From Acholoe squamosa (taxonomy: Eukaryota > Annelida > Polychaeta > Phyllodocida > Polynoidae): a stretch of 64,000 nucleotides of DNA. The notes under the pieces were generated by a model. The model was given only the letters and a program-made list of their open reading frames with translations, had not been told where the DNA came from and made no database searches. Each line of letters starts with the position of its first letter. Within the stretch, counting starts at the first letter, position 1. Positions 21,533 to 33,414 of this stretch are shown in pieces. The stretch lies in the NCBI GenBank assembly GCA_949317995.1, contig OX439049.1, positions 9,401,395 to 9,465,394 of the forward strand, written 5' to 3'. The position numbers were made by a program, and so were the translations under genes.

Positions 21533-23245
21533 GATTGCGCATTTCTGCGAAAAAATCGTCGATTTTTGGCCAATTTTTAGCACCCCAGCCCTCCTTTATT
21601 AGCGCATGCTTTTGTTACTATAACTCTATATGTTAGAAACAAAAGTATGCCCTTTGGTAGTTGGGGTCGCTGCCATTCACCTCAGTGTTAAATCCTGAAT
21701 ATGTAACATTCTATATCTGTCTCCATCGACCTTTTCTCATTGATATATTGCCTAATCACTGCAATGCTGAATACTAGAGAGATAACCAGTTTCTATGCTG
21801 CTTTTATTTTTCATAAAGAGTGCAGAAAAAGTAGTTTAAGGGTTGTTGAAAAGAAGGTTTCACAAGGACATTATTGGTCTTTGTAGCAGACAGACTGGCA
21901 CCTCCAAACATGCCAGCCAATCAGATGTGCGGTCAGCTGTGACAGGCATCCTACAATGATTTGTTGATGGCATTTACACTTGTAGACATGCCCTCAGTCT
22001 TACTGAACAATGAACCCACAATTAGGCTGAATGTGACAGACTTGTTGATAGTATCAATTCAGCCCGCAAATAGCACAGTGTAGTATTTATCAAAGACCTA
22101 TCCAAAACTGCTATGCTGAGCAACTGTGACCTAGTGGCTAGGCTGGTATGTGGTGGGTTTTTATGAATTTTCTGGCCTTTTAGATAGGAACCTCACCCAC
22201 GCAACTGTCACCCGGGTTGGGGTTGAGCCTTATTCATAGGGTTTTGCAAAATATGCATTCTGGGCCAGGTGCGCCTTATAGGAAATCAGGTTGGGGTGTG
22301 CCTTATACTTAGGTCTCCATATACACTGAGTACTACAGTAGCTCACAAATACCACCTGGAAGAGGAATTCAATCACCCTCTCGGAAATTTCTTCAAAAAT
22401 CAGCACCAGGCCTATATTGGTCAGCAATAAGTCAAAATATGACAGTAATTACACATTCTAGCACAAAAGCATGCCCTATTAGTATACAAGATGTTACTAA
22501 ACCTACGCTATAGATATAAATTGCTCTATTTTTATTCAATGAAATCTCACGATTTTTTCTGAAGTTGCCCTATGGTATGTGGTCCTTTACATATCTCAAA
22601 CCATTAGTTTCTCCCATGAATTAGTAAGATATGGGGAGCTTCTAAACATGGCAGATAATTAAGAGAGGTTTAGGCCAATTTCACTCAGTATGTAAGGCAA
22701 ACATCATGAAAAATGTAAAATTATTTTATCTATTTAGTTAAACCCTAGTTTTGAAGTTTTTCATGAAGAAAAAAAAGGTACCAACGTTTTTAATCTATTT
22801 TGCTGTTTTCCAGACTGAAATATTGGTTGCCATAGCAACAGATACAGTGAAAACATTGATTTTACATAGATTTGGTTGTCATGGTAACCAAATTTCAGAT
22901 GTACCATGTGACCATTTTATTTGCAAATTCTGAAAATATCCAACATTGTCTAAAGCATGGTCTTTATTTCATCTCAATTGATAAAATAACTCCTGAAATA
23001 TTCATCTTTGAAGTTCAATTAACTCACCAGTTCTTTTTTTTAAATATGTATGCTATGTTATCCCTGTCTTATCTCCCTTAACGGGATAGATACAGACAAT
23101 TGGGATTTCATAATTTTCTGTGCATATGCCTTCCTTGTACTATCATTACTTGGCTTCTAGTAGGACTATCAACATGATTCCAACAGATTTTGAAAGATAA
23201 TGACACCTGCTAGAGGCTGAAAATACCTTGGTAAAGGAAGAGTTA
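21533..23245 (+). mobile_element. Long dispersed element, copy 1
   Basis: Starts ttaccgattgcgcatttctg and shares its left end (cgtcgatttttggccaattt) and its 22.5-23.2 kb part (tatggtatgtggtc, aaatattggttgcca, taccatgtgacca, taccttggtaaa) with 47252-48000. This copy has about 900 bp more between the two shared parts. It includes a ggttgtcatggtaaccaaat inverted motif. Class unknown. Confidence 0.55.
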
Positions 23246-23709
23246 GAGTTGAATATTATTTGAGGCCAGAGTACCCCTGGTCTATACAACATACCTTATG
23301 GGCAAGGATGTTGTACTAGAGAAAAGTGCTCATATGACCAAAGAAAAATTTCCCCAATGTGCATGAATATGTGTGACATGCACCCTTATACATGATGTGC
23401 ACTTTAGCGAGTAACCGATCTGAGCTATGGACATCACGGCATGACGTAAGCATGACATGATCAAACGTCACAACATGCGAGCTGCTCTTACTGAGGCCAC
23501 AGGTCACGTGACTTGAGGAACATGGCTGTGACGTCACAGAGGGTGCCTTAAATTGATGTAAATGGGGATCATGACATTGTCAGGGCTTTGTTATATAGTC
23601 TGAGCTTTTTATTCTGGTCGCTGCGAGTCCCATGGTGATGCTAGAATCAGTCCATACCTTAATGCTCTAGCTAGCCTTTTGGCCGCTACTTTCATTTCAA
23701 TCCCCTTTA

Positions 23710-24045
23710 ATGAGCAAATATAAAAAAGGAAACATGGGTACTAGGAACAGATATAAGGGATGTGCATAGTTGGGGGACAGGTGTAATGAAGGAAAGGTAG
23801 GCCTTAGGATAGGCATCGTTAAGGATAGGTAGGATCAATTTGGTAGACATGATAAGCAATGTACTGTTAACCATTAGGGTCTAAATAAAGAGATGAACAG
23901 TGCAGTTTAAACTTGATGGCCTGAGGGATAGTCAAAGAGTTGGGGGATAGGCACAATGAGGGATAAGTAGACTTTATGATGGGCATTATTCGGGATAGGT
24001 AAATTGAAATAGTAGACATGATAAGGAATGTACTGTTAACTAATA
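23710..24045. repeat. Duplicate of the foldback interior
   Basis: About 90% identical by eye to 25454-25790 in the same orientation: tgagcaaat.t.aaaaaagga, gggataggtgtaatgaagg, ggcatcgttaaggataggta. It lies 650 bp outside the foldback element. Confidence 0.7.
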
Positions 24046-24464
24046 ACTGTCTAACTGTTGTCTCGGGACCTGAGGGTTCCATTCTGGTTTTCATGGCTTT
24101 CATATTGGACCATTATTAAGGTTTTTACAGCCTAACACAAAAGCTGTTACTTTTTGTTATATTTCGAGGAGTTGAAGGCTTGAAATAGCAAGGCAATTCT
24201 TGTCTACCATAATTTCTTTCCTTACAACAATAATTTTGAGGTAGTCGGTCCTGCTGAAATTACTCTGGGCCTGCAGAATGATAAAATTTGCATGACCTAA
24301 TGGACTGCAAGGGGAAACACTTTTCGTTTAAACTGTAAAGGATTTCTTTTTTTTTACAGTAGAATGGTACTGTGTTTTGATGAATGTAGACCTGGTGAGT
24401 TACCTGCTTTGAAAGCAAAGATCTGTAGATCTGCTCTAATCCTCCAATTTGGCAAATAAATTAT

Positions 24465-24695
24465 CGGCCTGTATTAGCACTTGGTCGTGAATAAGTGCTG
24501 GTCTTGAATGAGTGCCATGGGTACAAGGGTATTGGAGTCTTGAATAAGTGGTGGTCTTGAATAGGAGTCAGGGCAATTGCCTGGTTGAAATCAATGAGCG
24601 CCCCACTGCGCGTTTTAATGCTTAGAATATAGTTCATGACCCCTGTACCCCAGGCGCTTATTTGATACCTTCACTTATTCAAATTACAGCCAAGA
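24465..24695. repeat. Family J repeat
   Basis: gtcgtgaataagtgctggtc, aatgagcgccccactgcgcg and ccccaggcgcttatttgata, ending beside the foldback element. Confidence 0.6.
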
Positions 24696-24700
24696 AGTTT

Positions 24701-26459
24701 AGATACTATAGGAGGGGTCACTGAGAGCATAGTCTATGGGTAGAGTGTGACAGGCCACTCCCCTCTACCCCCCTCCCATGAAGCTAGGTGCCCTTGTGTC
24801 CTCATTGTTGATTTCTATAGAGGATTAGGTGGTTTATGGAGCTGTGGTATTCCTTTATCAGGGTGATACTAAAGGGGAGGAGGGAACCACCTAGAGCAGA
24901 AAAAGTCCGGCTGAATCCAAAGTTTGTGATAATGATTCTCAGAAATTGACTAAAAGTACCCAAAAATGAGGCTTGATAAAGAAAATATTTTGAAGATGAA
25001 CAAAAATAATATTCAAAATGAGAAGTCTGAACAGACACAACATGTAATTCAGAGTGAGTACCCCAATACCCATATCCAAATGTCTGCCTTTCTCCCAATC
25101 TGACAAGTATTCTAACTCTGCATTACTTTGCCCATGGTCTGCATTATCTTCTATGGTGCCTATCCCTTAGTCTACCTATCACTCATACTGCCTATCTCTT
25201 GAATCCGAAGCATCTTGAGTTAAGTAAGTCTATCTCCCAAAAGGCCTAAATACTAAAGCTTACTACTCACTTTACCTAATCTTCTCTGGTCCTAGTTTCC
25301 CATAATTTACCTATCCTCAATCTGCCAATCATGAATTTTACCTATCCCAAATGGTGACTTTCGCTCAGGCCATCAGGTTTAATTTGTATTGTTCATGTCT
25401 TTATTTAGCCCCTAATTGTTAACAGTACATTGCTTATCATATCTACCAATTTGATGAGCAAATGTGAAAAAGGAAACATGGGTACAAGGAACAGATATGA
25501 GGGATGTGCAGAGTTGGGGGATAGGTGTAATGAAGGAAAGGTAGGCCCTAGGATAGGCATCGTTAAGGATAGGTAGGATCAATTTGGTAGACATGATAAG
25601 CAATGTACTGTTAACCATTAGGGCCTAAATAAAGAGATGAACAGTACTGTTTACACCTGATGGCCTGAGGGATAGTCAAAGAGTTGGAGGATAGGCACAA
25701 TGAGGGATAGGTAGACTTCATGATGAGCATTATTAGGGATAGGTAAAGTTGAAATAGTAGACATGATGAGGAATGTACTGTTAACTAATAAAGGCGTATA
25801 TGGCAGAAAAAGAGTGCACATTAAACATGAGGGTCTGAGGGATAGTCACCATGAGGGATAGGTAAAATGAATGCTAGGTAGCTTGAGGATAGGTAGACTA
25901 AACCAAAGAAGGAACGAATAACATAAGGTAAGGGGTAAGCATTATAAGTTAAACCTTTTAAGATATAACCAGATTTAACCCAAGATGTTTGGGATTGAAT
26001 GAGATAGTCAGGATAAGTGATATGTACACGATTGATGTGCTGTATGTGGGATAGGCAGAGCAATATACAGGCATAGAACTTGTCTGACTGAGAGATAGGC
26101 AGACAGGTGTGTGGATTGAGGTTTTAACTCTGGTTTACATGTTGTGACTGTTCAGACTTCTCATCATTCTGGATATTATTTTTGTACATCTTCAAAATAT
26201 TTCCCTCGTCAACCGTCAATTTTTGATACTTTTGGTCAAATTCTGAGAATAAAGACAATCATTTTTTAGATTTAGCAGGATCTTTTGGTTTAGATGGTCC
26301 CTTCATTTCATTTGGTATCCCTTTCATGAAGATACATGATAGCTCCATAAACCCCCTTATCCTCCTACAAAGGGCCCAATACTGAACACACAAGCTCACC
26401 TAGTTTCATGGGGGGGTAGAGGGGGGCTGACCCTCACTATAGGACTGTCTGGAGTATCC
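24701..26459. mobile_element. Foldback-like element with ~340-bp inverted ends
   Basis: The left arm (24701 to about 25070) reappears in reverse complement at about 26120-26459: tctaccccc.tcccatgaagc, ctccataaacc, tctgagaat, gttcagacttctcat and acatgttgtg are shared in mirrored order. The interior is dominated by short cctatccc motifs on the left and their complement gggatagg on the right, so the whole unit is one long imperfect palindrome. Foldback transposons of other animals have such long, internally repetitive ends. No transposase is visible. Confidence 0.7.
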
Positions 26460-26639
26460 CATCCTATACTGTAAATCCTTGTTATAGCTCTTAAATACGA
26501 CAATACGGTATACTCTGAAGGCAGTATGGCTCACCCCTCACCCCCTGACACAGCTAAGTATCTTAGGATGGAGTGTGTCATAAGGTACTAATGGAAACCA
26601 GCCTTCGCAGTACAACCACGTTCTGTGTAAGACTGCTAT

Positions 26640-26942
26640 TTAGGGAATAATGCATGGGGCACGGCTGTGGGCATGGCTATAAGGCCCCTTGATGTCTCAA
26701 TACAGTCTAGAGCACTCCCACAGCCATGACCAAGTGCATTATTTCCGTTATTTATAACACAGACAAATACCCCATCAGCCACCTGACAACATATGAATAT
26801 CAATTGTGAAGTCTAAATGTGAGATGAAGTTGACCTCCTGTGCTGGGAGTGCATTATCCATCTAGATAATGCACGGTCAATCAGCCAATCAGAATGCAGC
26901 ATTCAGGAAAATGCACTCTGGCTTCGCCCAGCAGTGTTATAA
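26640..26942 (-). mobile_element. 315-bp dispersed element, minus copy
   Basis: Reverse-orientation copy of 10648-10962; it ends gcttcgcccagcagtgttataa. Both copies are in the same intron about 16 kb apart, in opposite directions. Confidence 0.65.
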
Positions 26943-27815
26943 CTGCAATTATACAGATAGAAGCTAACTATCCACCCCAGAACGTAAAATTTTCCAACAA
27001 TATGTTTCCAAAAATGTGTTTTATTGGATATTTGCAGTGTGATTTAGCTGTTAATGATAATAATGACAGTTTATAACCGATGCCATTTACTGGAACTGTG
27101 ATTCAGTTCTATCGATAATGTCGACTTATGATTTTACTCCCACCTATATTCTGTCGTAAGATCAAGTGAAGAATGATAAATTCTTTACTTTCTCCAGGCC
27201 CAGCGATAAATCAAAATTTAAACAGAATTTAAAAGGGGACTTATTATTTCTAACGTAACCAAAGATAAAGAAAACGTGGTGGGTTGGATGAAAAGCAAAG
27301 AAATGAAAAGAGAAAGGCAAGAAGGTAACCAGACAGGATAACCAGACAAGCAAACCTGACCCCAGGGTATGACTAATGTGTTGATACTACCCAGCATTCC
27401 TACAATGTCACACGTTGAAGCCATTCTAGAAGCCAGTCCCTCACCCCTCCCTCCACACCAACCCACGCACTCACAATCTCCACTCACAGTTTGACTCACT
27501 CTCTAAACACCTGTTGGAGAGTGTGAGGTGGTTATGAGCACTTCTCAGGGAGGGATCAGTATGTCTCAACAACATAGAAGGGGTGGTGGGTTTTCATTTA
27601 GACATGCTGAAAAATACCTTAGCTTCGCTTTGGGGGTTAAAATTTGTTCCCTGTACCATGCAAGCTTTTGTGTTGAAAATGGGCAACCCTGCCCCCTCCA
27701 ACATCAGAAAGAGCACATTTCTTTATTTGCCCCTTTTGGTCAAGGGTTCAAATACACCCCCGCCCACGCCATCCACAGTAAACTAACCCCCTCCCTTTGT
27801 TCAAAGAGTAATCGC
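26943..27815. other. No recognised feature
   Basis: Intronic sequence with chance frames on both strands. A C-rich segment at 27420-27480 and a ccccgcccacgccatcc patch near 27770 are unexplained. Confidence 0.4.
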
Positions 27816-27819
27816 TTCC

Positions 27820-28050
27820 TTAGGGAGTGATATCTTTATTTTTACAACAGGGGAGTTCGTACCTGTTTTCAGAAAAAAAAATCTCGCACATTAGTTTAGG
27901 ATAAAAGGGCGGAGATCCACGCAATTTTCCGGCCCCAGGGTAATACGTCAGTAAACTGCGAGGTGAGGGTCAAAAATCCTGTTTGCACGGCTGCATGAAA
28001 ACCGACTCCCACCCCCCCTCATGTTTCTATGATAAAAAAATGATCGCTCC
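27820..28050. mobile_element. Family G MITE
   Basis: The left end tTAGGGAGTGATATC...ACAACAGGGG mirrors the right end taaaaaaatgatcgctcc. The interior shares tacctgttttcagaaaaaaa and ttgcacg with the 48.2-kb copy. Confidence 0.65.
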
Positions 28051-28156
28051 AGATGCCTCAGCTTCAGCCGAGCCACTCTCAGGAGGCCACGTTGGCTTGG
28101 CACCTTGCCAACTCTGAGGAAGAATCCTCACTGTACTTACCCTGGTAACACTTACA

Positions 28157-28157
<1 letters not shown>

Positions 28158-28226
<69 letters not shown>
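28158..28226. repeat. (TA)n microsatellite
   Basis: About 34 uninterrupted TA units. Confidence 0.95.
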
Positions 28227-28228
<2 letters not shown>

Positions 28229-28387
28229 ACAACAACATGACGATCTCACCCTTCTGTACCTAAGGTCCTACATGTGTGTAGGAGACGGCAGGATATATAG
28301 GTCATGGTCATGAGAAGATATGCGCAGGGAAGATTGATGAATATGATGAATTATGTCTATTTGTTTTTGTTTGTGGGATTGATAGGG

Positions 28388-28633
28388 TACACTGAGGAAA
28401 AAATCTTACTCACTTGAGTCTGGATCTAGACTCAGGCAATGACGCCAAAATGAGTATGATTTGAGACTGGGGTGATACTCTAACAGATCCTTAGGCTGAT
28501 CTTGGGGTGATACTCTGGCTCTGCCTGAGTATCATCCCAGGATCAGGCTGAGTCTCGAATCTCATACTCATTTTGGCGACATTGTCTGAGTCTGGATCCA
28601 GACTCAAGTGAGTAAGAATTTTTTTTCAGTGTA
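28388..28633. mobile_element. 246-bp MITE with long inverted ends
   Basis: The ends TACACTGA and TCAGTGTA flank arms of about 75 bp that match almost perfectly (cttactcacttgagtctgga, tccagactcaagtgagtaag). The interior gggtgatactc units are also mirrored. TA at each border suggests mariner-type insertion. Confidence 0.8.
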
Positions 28634-28683
28634 GAGTGTAACTGAATAGGAGGGTTCATTAGTTCTCTGATGTATAATTTAAA

Positions 28684-28905
28684 GGCTGCTGATGCAGGAG
28701 AGCATCACACCCATCGGTCGTCGTGATGCACCATGGAGTGTTGGCTTGTTCGGCCCGCAAGTATGTTCAGCAGCACTTTTTGGTACATCATGATGACCCT
28801 TCGGGACGGTATCAACCCAGTAGGTTTGGCATGATGCATCAATGCAGCCTCGGCTGGCGGGTTATTCACCAGGGATGCATTGATGCATCATGATGCATCA
28901 ATGCA
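28684..28905. mobile_element. Family H element
   Basis: gctgatgcaggagagcatca at the left, atgatgcatcaatgcagcct in the middle, and the self-complementary ttgatgcatcatgatgcatc at the right end. It lies about 320 bp before the second EF-hand exon. Confidence 0.65.
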
Positions 28906-29227
28906 TCCGAGGCATTTTTTTTTATATATGTTGAGTATGGCCAAAAAATGCAATGCAATGCAACTGTCCAATATACCGATTGGGGTCTAATGCTTACTGC
29001 CTGCACCTTAGGTATGCCAATAATGACTTTTCCCTAAATTTCATAAGTAATCTAGACATAACATTCAGTAAATTAGATGACAAAAAGAATCACAAGATTT
29101 TTTGTACAGAGTACTAGGACCCTGCGGTTTAATAGTGCAGGAGATTGCAGTGAATATCATTGATGGCCTTTCCCCTTATCCTGGTATCACTTTAACTCAA
29201 TCCTCTTCTTTTCTGGTATAATTTCAG

Positions 29228-29371
29228 AGTTACGAGAAGCCTTTTCGCTATTCGACAAAGATGGCGATGGCTTCATTACGACGGACGAGTTGCTCACAGT
29301 TATGCACAGTCTTCGACAGCAAGCAACCGAGGAGGAGATTCGCGACATGATACATCAAGTTGACATCGATG
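29228..29371 (+). CDS. EF-hand protein exon: EF-hand 1 and most of EF-hand 2
   Basis: The acceptor is tataatttcag and the donor gtacat (weak at +5). The 144 bp encode [16 protein letters not shown], a canonical first loop [12 protein letters not shown] with Glu at position 12, then [15 protein letters not shown], the start of the second loop. It enters and leaves in phase 1. The pattern is that of the calmodulin/troponin-C superfamily: calcium sensors in which paired EF-hands open a hydrophobic patch on binding Ca2+. I do not assign a specific orthologue, because the sequence departs from conserved calmodulin at many positions. Confidence 0.9.
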
Positions 29372-31012
29372 GTACATCCCCGATACTACTCTAAACAAGT
29401 ATCACCCCAACACAAAAGGATCTGCATCCATTCATAATCAAGGATATATTTATCTTAACTATATGAGCCTTTCTGCATTAGTCTCAATTTAGAGCTCATT
29501 TGCATATTGCTTCGGCTCATTTACATATATATGCGCCGGGTCATTTGCATATATTATTGCCTCGCTGGATCATTTGCATTTATAATCGCCCAGTCTGGAG
29601 TGTCCCTGGAAGCTTTATTATCATATGATTATCAAATTGCTCTAGTTATGGCATTGGCCACACGGCAGCGCCATTGGATTCACTTCCGGTTATGACAACT
29701 ATCACGTGACACCATTTGCACATGCTGCAGAAAAAAGAGATTCCCCAGGCATTTCAAAAGAAAAATCATTGTTTATTAGTCTAACCTGTATCACTTAGTC
29801 ATTATTGATAATAGTCACCATTTCTAATTTACCATTTTGATGGAGGTCTTGTGCTCGTATTGCGTAAGTCCTGTTAATTATCAGTAGTAAAAGTGTGTTT
29901 AGATATTTTGCAAAATTTGGTTAACTAGTACTAGCCGGCATAGAAACGTACCTTACACAGGAAGCAGTTGTGCGCATGTGCAGTGACATAAATACGTGAC
30001 CACGTGATAGTTACTTTGCCTGTAGTGAAGTAAAGATATATAATCACCAGTTGTTAAATATCATTTTTGAATTTCTTTAGCCGTTTGCTTCCAGGTTCAT
30101 GCAATTGTTGTTCACATTTAAATATCACCTAACCTCCACAGAAATTATCAAACTAAATGATAATTAAATAGAGGTCAACACATATGAATTCCTTTAACCT
30201 TTACTAAGTGTTGTACATAACGCTTTATTTACTAACTATACCTAAATCCTCTGCTCTATTCTCTATTGTTGTTTACATTAAGTTACTAACTCATCACCTG
30301 AACATCCCTTGCATGGCTCTCTCCTTTCTGTTCTTTAAATGTCATATATTCATATATATAACTCCGCTTCAGTAGCTGCTTATAATGTTAAAATTGATCT
30401 AGTTTAGTATTGCATGGTGGTCTATGTTTCTATGTAGCTTTTGTTGCTCTATCTATTCACAAAAATCCATACTACTTCAAAACCTGTTCCATTCTCACAC
30501 TCCTGTTATTATTGAGTGGTCATATACGTCATTGCTCACTTCATGACGTAATTCTGACGTCATAATAGCCACCGGAAATACAAAGCTTTTAACCGGAAGT
30601 ACATACATGTACAAACCCCCTTTATATATCAGGGGTCTGCAAGGATGTGAAAAAAAGCACAGAAAGAGCAATTAATAGAAAAAAAAAATACAAAAGGGAG
30701 CAAGATATAGAATACAAGGGTTCTAAACAGAACCATATTATCACACAGAAAGGAGAGGATCCATTCAAAGGAAAAAAAAAAGGAGCAAAAGTACAGGAAT
30801 AGTAAATCAGAGGATTATATATTATCACCACACATGTATCACTGATGCAATGACACTATTTCTCTACATCCTAACCACCCCTTCACCAACCCTACAACTC
30901 ACCAAAACCAACCTGAAAACTACCACCAAAAATCCCACTCCAACCCATACTACCAATACAATCTGTGGCACCATTGCCACAACCCCCTCCCACTACCCTT
31001 ATCAATAAGTAG
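29372..31012 (+). other. Intron 2 of the EF-hand gene
   Basis: 1,641 bp. It contains catttgcatat repeats at 29490-29580, an imperfect inverted pair (actatcacgtgacaccattt near 29698 against its complement near 29995) that may bound a small element, two CRE-like sites near 30545-30560, and an A-rich stretch at 30640-30790. It ends in a pyrimidine-rich tract and atcaataagtag. Confidence 0.6.
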
Positions 31013-31264
31013 GACAGCAGGGATTATCCTTTGAGCTGTTCGTCGAGGCCGTAGCCATGGATTACCGGCGGCACAAGGCGGCAGGACCTCGGGGGGAGAT
31101 GGAGAGGGCCTTTGCTGTGTTTGACGCCGATGGTGATGGGTATATTGATGGTGCTGACATCCAGCGGACAATGGCTGAACTAGGGGAGCGTCTGTCGGCG
31201 GCCGATGTGTCCAGCATGGTGAAAGAGGCTGATGAGGATCGGGATGGACGAATCAACTTTAAAG
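31013..31264 (+). CDS. EF-hand protein exon: end of EF-hand 2, linker, EF-hand 3 and EF-hand 4
   Basis: 252 bp, acceptor gtag and donor gtaaat. Only an acceptor after position 31012 keeps the frame; it completes loop 2 as DIDGQQGLSFEL. That loop has Gln at positions 5 and 6 and Leu at 12, where Ca2+-binding loops need Asp/Asn/Ser, Gly and Glu, so the second site is very likely non-binding. A basic linker (MDYRRHKAAGPRG) leads to EMERAFAVFDADGDGY. Loop 3 DADGDGYIDGAD ends in Asp, not Glu, which in other EF-hands weakens Ca2+ or favours Mg2+. Loop 4 DEDRDGRINFKE is canonical at 1, 3, 5, 6 and 12. Leaves in phase 1. Confidence 0.9.
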
Positions 31265-31830
31265 GTAAATGGAAATTAATTTTAGGTATAGAAAAATAAT
31301 GAGTAAAAAGTGAATTAATGAATTGACGAATATATAAACATGTAGTGAGTGAATGAGTGAACATAAGAATAGACTTCTGAGTAAACAAAGAAATAACAGA
31401 CAAATGAATGATAACATAGCTGATCGAGTCTGCCCCCACTGAGAAAGATCATAATGTCTCTTATTTTGGATCTGTATAAGATCTTTGAGGGAGTAGTGGG
31501 GTAGTCTACATTCTATTCCCAAATATTGGCCCCTCTATTCATATATGAATTTTAGGGGAGGGGAGTGGCAGATCATTTAGTAAAAGATATGTAGAAAAGA
31601 TGTAATAAATCAATAGCAGAATTGGAACCTAATAATAGACAGTCGACTGATGATATGCTTGTAAAATGATATAAGAGTATGTCTCTGCATTGGGTTTGTA
31701 AGACTGCAATGAGGACTCATAAACAGTCGACTAGAAGAGAAGCATGATTTAAAATAGTGTTGCACCTCGACTAAGGCAAACAGTAAGCTAAGCGATACAT
31801 ATATTTATGGATTTCTACTTTTATTTTCAG

Positions 31831-31883
31831 AGTTCTTCCAAATGATGAAGCAAAGATTCAATTCGTCATTGGATACCTTAGAG
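31831..31883 (+). CDS. EF-hand protein exon: end of EF-hand 4 and C-terminal extension
   Basis: 53 bp between ttattttcag and gtgagt. Its AG completes Glu-12 of loop 4 and continues FFQMMKQRFNSSLDTLE. Calmodulin ends about three residues after the equivalent QMM; here the protein continues at least eleven more, and the donor shows a further exon in phase 0. I did not find that exon downstream. The four visible exons encode 167 residues, more than the 149 of calmodulin. Confidence 0.85.
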
Positions 31884-33120
31884 GTGAGTATAAACCTATA
31901 TATACATATATTGTCAACATCAATCAGTGTTTAGACCAAGGGAAGGAACTCTTTGAAGCTACTTACAGACTAGAGACTGGGTCTTGTTAAAATTTATAGA
32001 CAAATGCCTTGACAATATAGCAGGCTTAATGTCAAGTGCGCAGACAGCTACACAAACCTAGCCAACAAGTGTTCGGAAACATGGACACAAGTTGTAATGG
32101 TACCGAGAGGTTCATCATAGTCACACTAGGGGTCTCTGCTGTTTCCCCCACTCAACAGGCATTTGTGCTAGGCTAGTTAAATGAACAGCAAGCAGAGGGC
32201 AGCACAGCTACCAGAATAGGTCTGTTATGTTTTGCTTTGGGTTTGGCATTCTCCAATTTCACAGGTTTTGCAATATATAGTGCTACTCTATGACTTCATG
32301 ATAAGAATGGTGCTTTATTTTTCACTCTTTTCATTAATCAAATATATCAAATATTCTTGCTTATTTTTTACTCCTTGCAAAAAAGGTTTTTGAAACATAG
32401 AGCCCACATGCCACCCTATTGTACAATGTATAAAAGTCTAGACCCATACCCAGTGGATCCACCATTTTGAATTTTGCTGGTTCTTCTAACACTGACAAAC
32501 ACACTAATAAAACACGTCATAATGATTACCTTGTCCCTTGATAACAACCACTTCCAGGGACGAGACAATTCCATTTTATCAGCTCTTGTCAGTGCATGTC
32601 GCCAGAAATCAGCTCCAGTCCTACTTAGACCCAATAGCACACTGTGCACTCACAATTAGGGATACGTTATATTATGGGCAGACAGAAGGATCATAGTGTT
32701 TTAACCTTTTAGTATGGTAAAATTTCTGGATGCTCTCACAAAGGTGATGGCTTTTCAAACGATATGCATTTCCATCATAATTATTCATTATAAGTCTGTC
32801 TGTTCAACCTCACAAAATATATCAAAATGGCAAAAATAATGAAGCTAAATCAGATACACAGTTGTTGATGGCCCTCTACCTGAATACCTTGTATAGAAGG
32901 CTCAGTATCTATTTCCACAATTCTATACAATACTTTATAAAATGGCTGGCAGTGCTCTGCTGCACGATAGATGTGACCTTGAGTGCATTATAGGAGTACA
33001 GTGCACGCCTGGGCAAGGTCACTATAGCTGTAAAACAGTCAAGTGCCATTAATTGGTCTAAACATACCTTGATTGGATAATTGATGGGTTGGAATGAAAT
33101 GTACAATGTTTTATAAAGAC
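31884..33120. other. Intronic sequence, no recognised feature
   Basis: AT-rich with chance frames. The next EF-hand gene exon must begin in phase 0 after an AG, but no candidate here stands out. Confidence 0.4.
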
Positions 33121-33235
33121 AATAGACAACGCGTTCTTCACATCCTGACTGCCTGTTGTCCTATAATGCACTCAGATGCATTTGTGCATTATAGGACAAC
33201 AGACAGTCTCGGTGTGAAGAAGATCGTTGTCTATT
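33121..33235. mobile_element. 115-bp long-stem hairpin
   Basis: aatagacaacg...tcttcaca and gttgtcctataatgca in the left arm are mirrored in the right arm, giving arms near 50 bp and a short loop (ctcagatgcattt). It resembles a stem-only MITE. Confidence 0.7.
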
Positions 33236-33414
33236 CTCTAATTCTACAATGTTATTAATTTACCGATGCAAAATTATTTCCAAGAATAGAAGAGCTCTAA
33301 ACACACGCTACCACAATATTGATTCCCCATAGACAGATCCATCCCTACCCACCTCAAAGCTCTGTAAGGAAAATCATCGATTCCCTTTTACTGATACGTG
33401 TCTCAGTTCGTAAC

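Larger units (their letters stand above)
6459..29227 (+). other. Giant first visible intron of the EF-hand gene
   Basis: It starts gtgagt and ends tataatttcag, spanning 22,769 bp in phase 1. Its content is almost entirely mobile elements: families C, H, J and S, tRNA-type SINE, Ngaro remnant, LINE-like tails, a foldback-like element, G-type and other MITEs. Three CREs at 18.1 kb are the only regulatory-looking cluster I noticed. A small exon could be missed in this length, but the phase fits without one. Confidence 0.55.

Noticed and set aside
22105-22215. tRNA-like segment (gtgacctagtggctaggctg ... cacccgggttgggg)
   Set aside because: The A-box resemblance is fair, but the B box does not match and the spacing is wrong.
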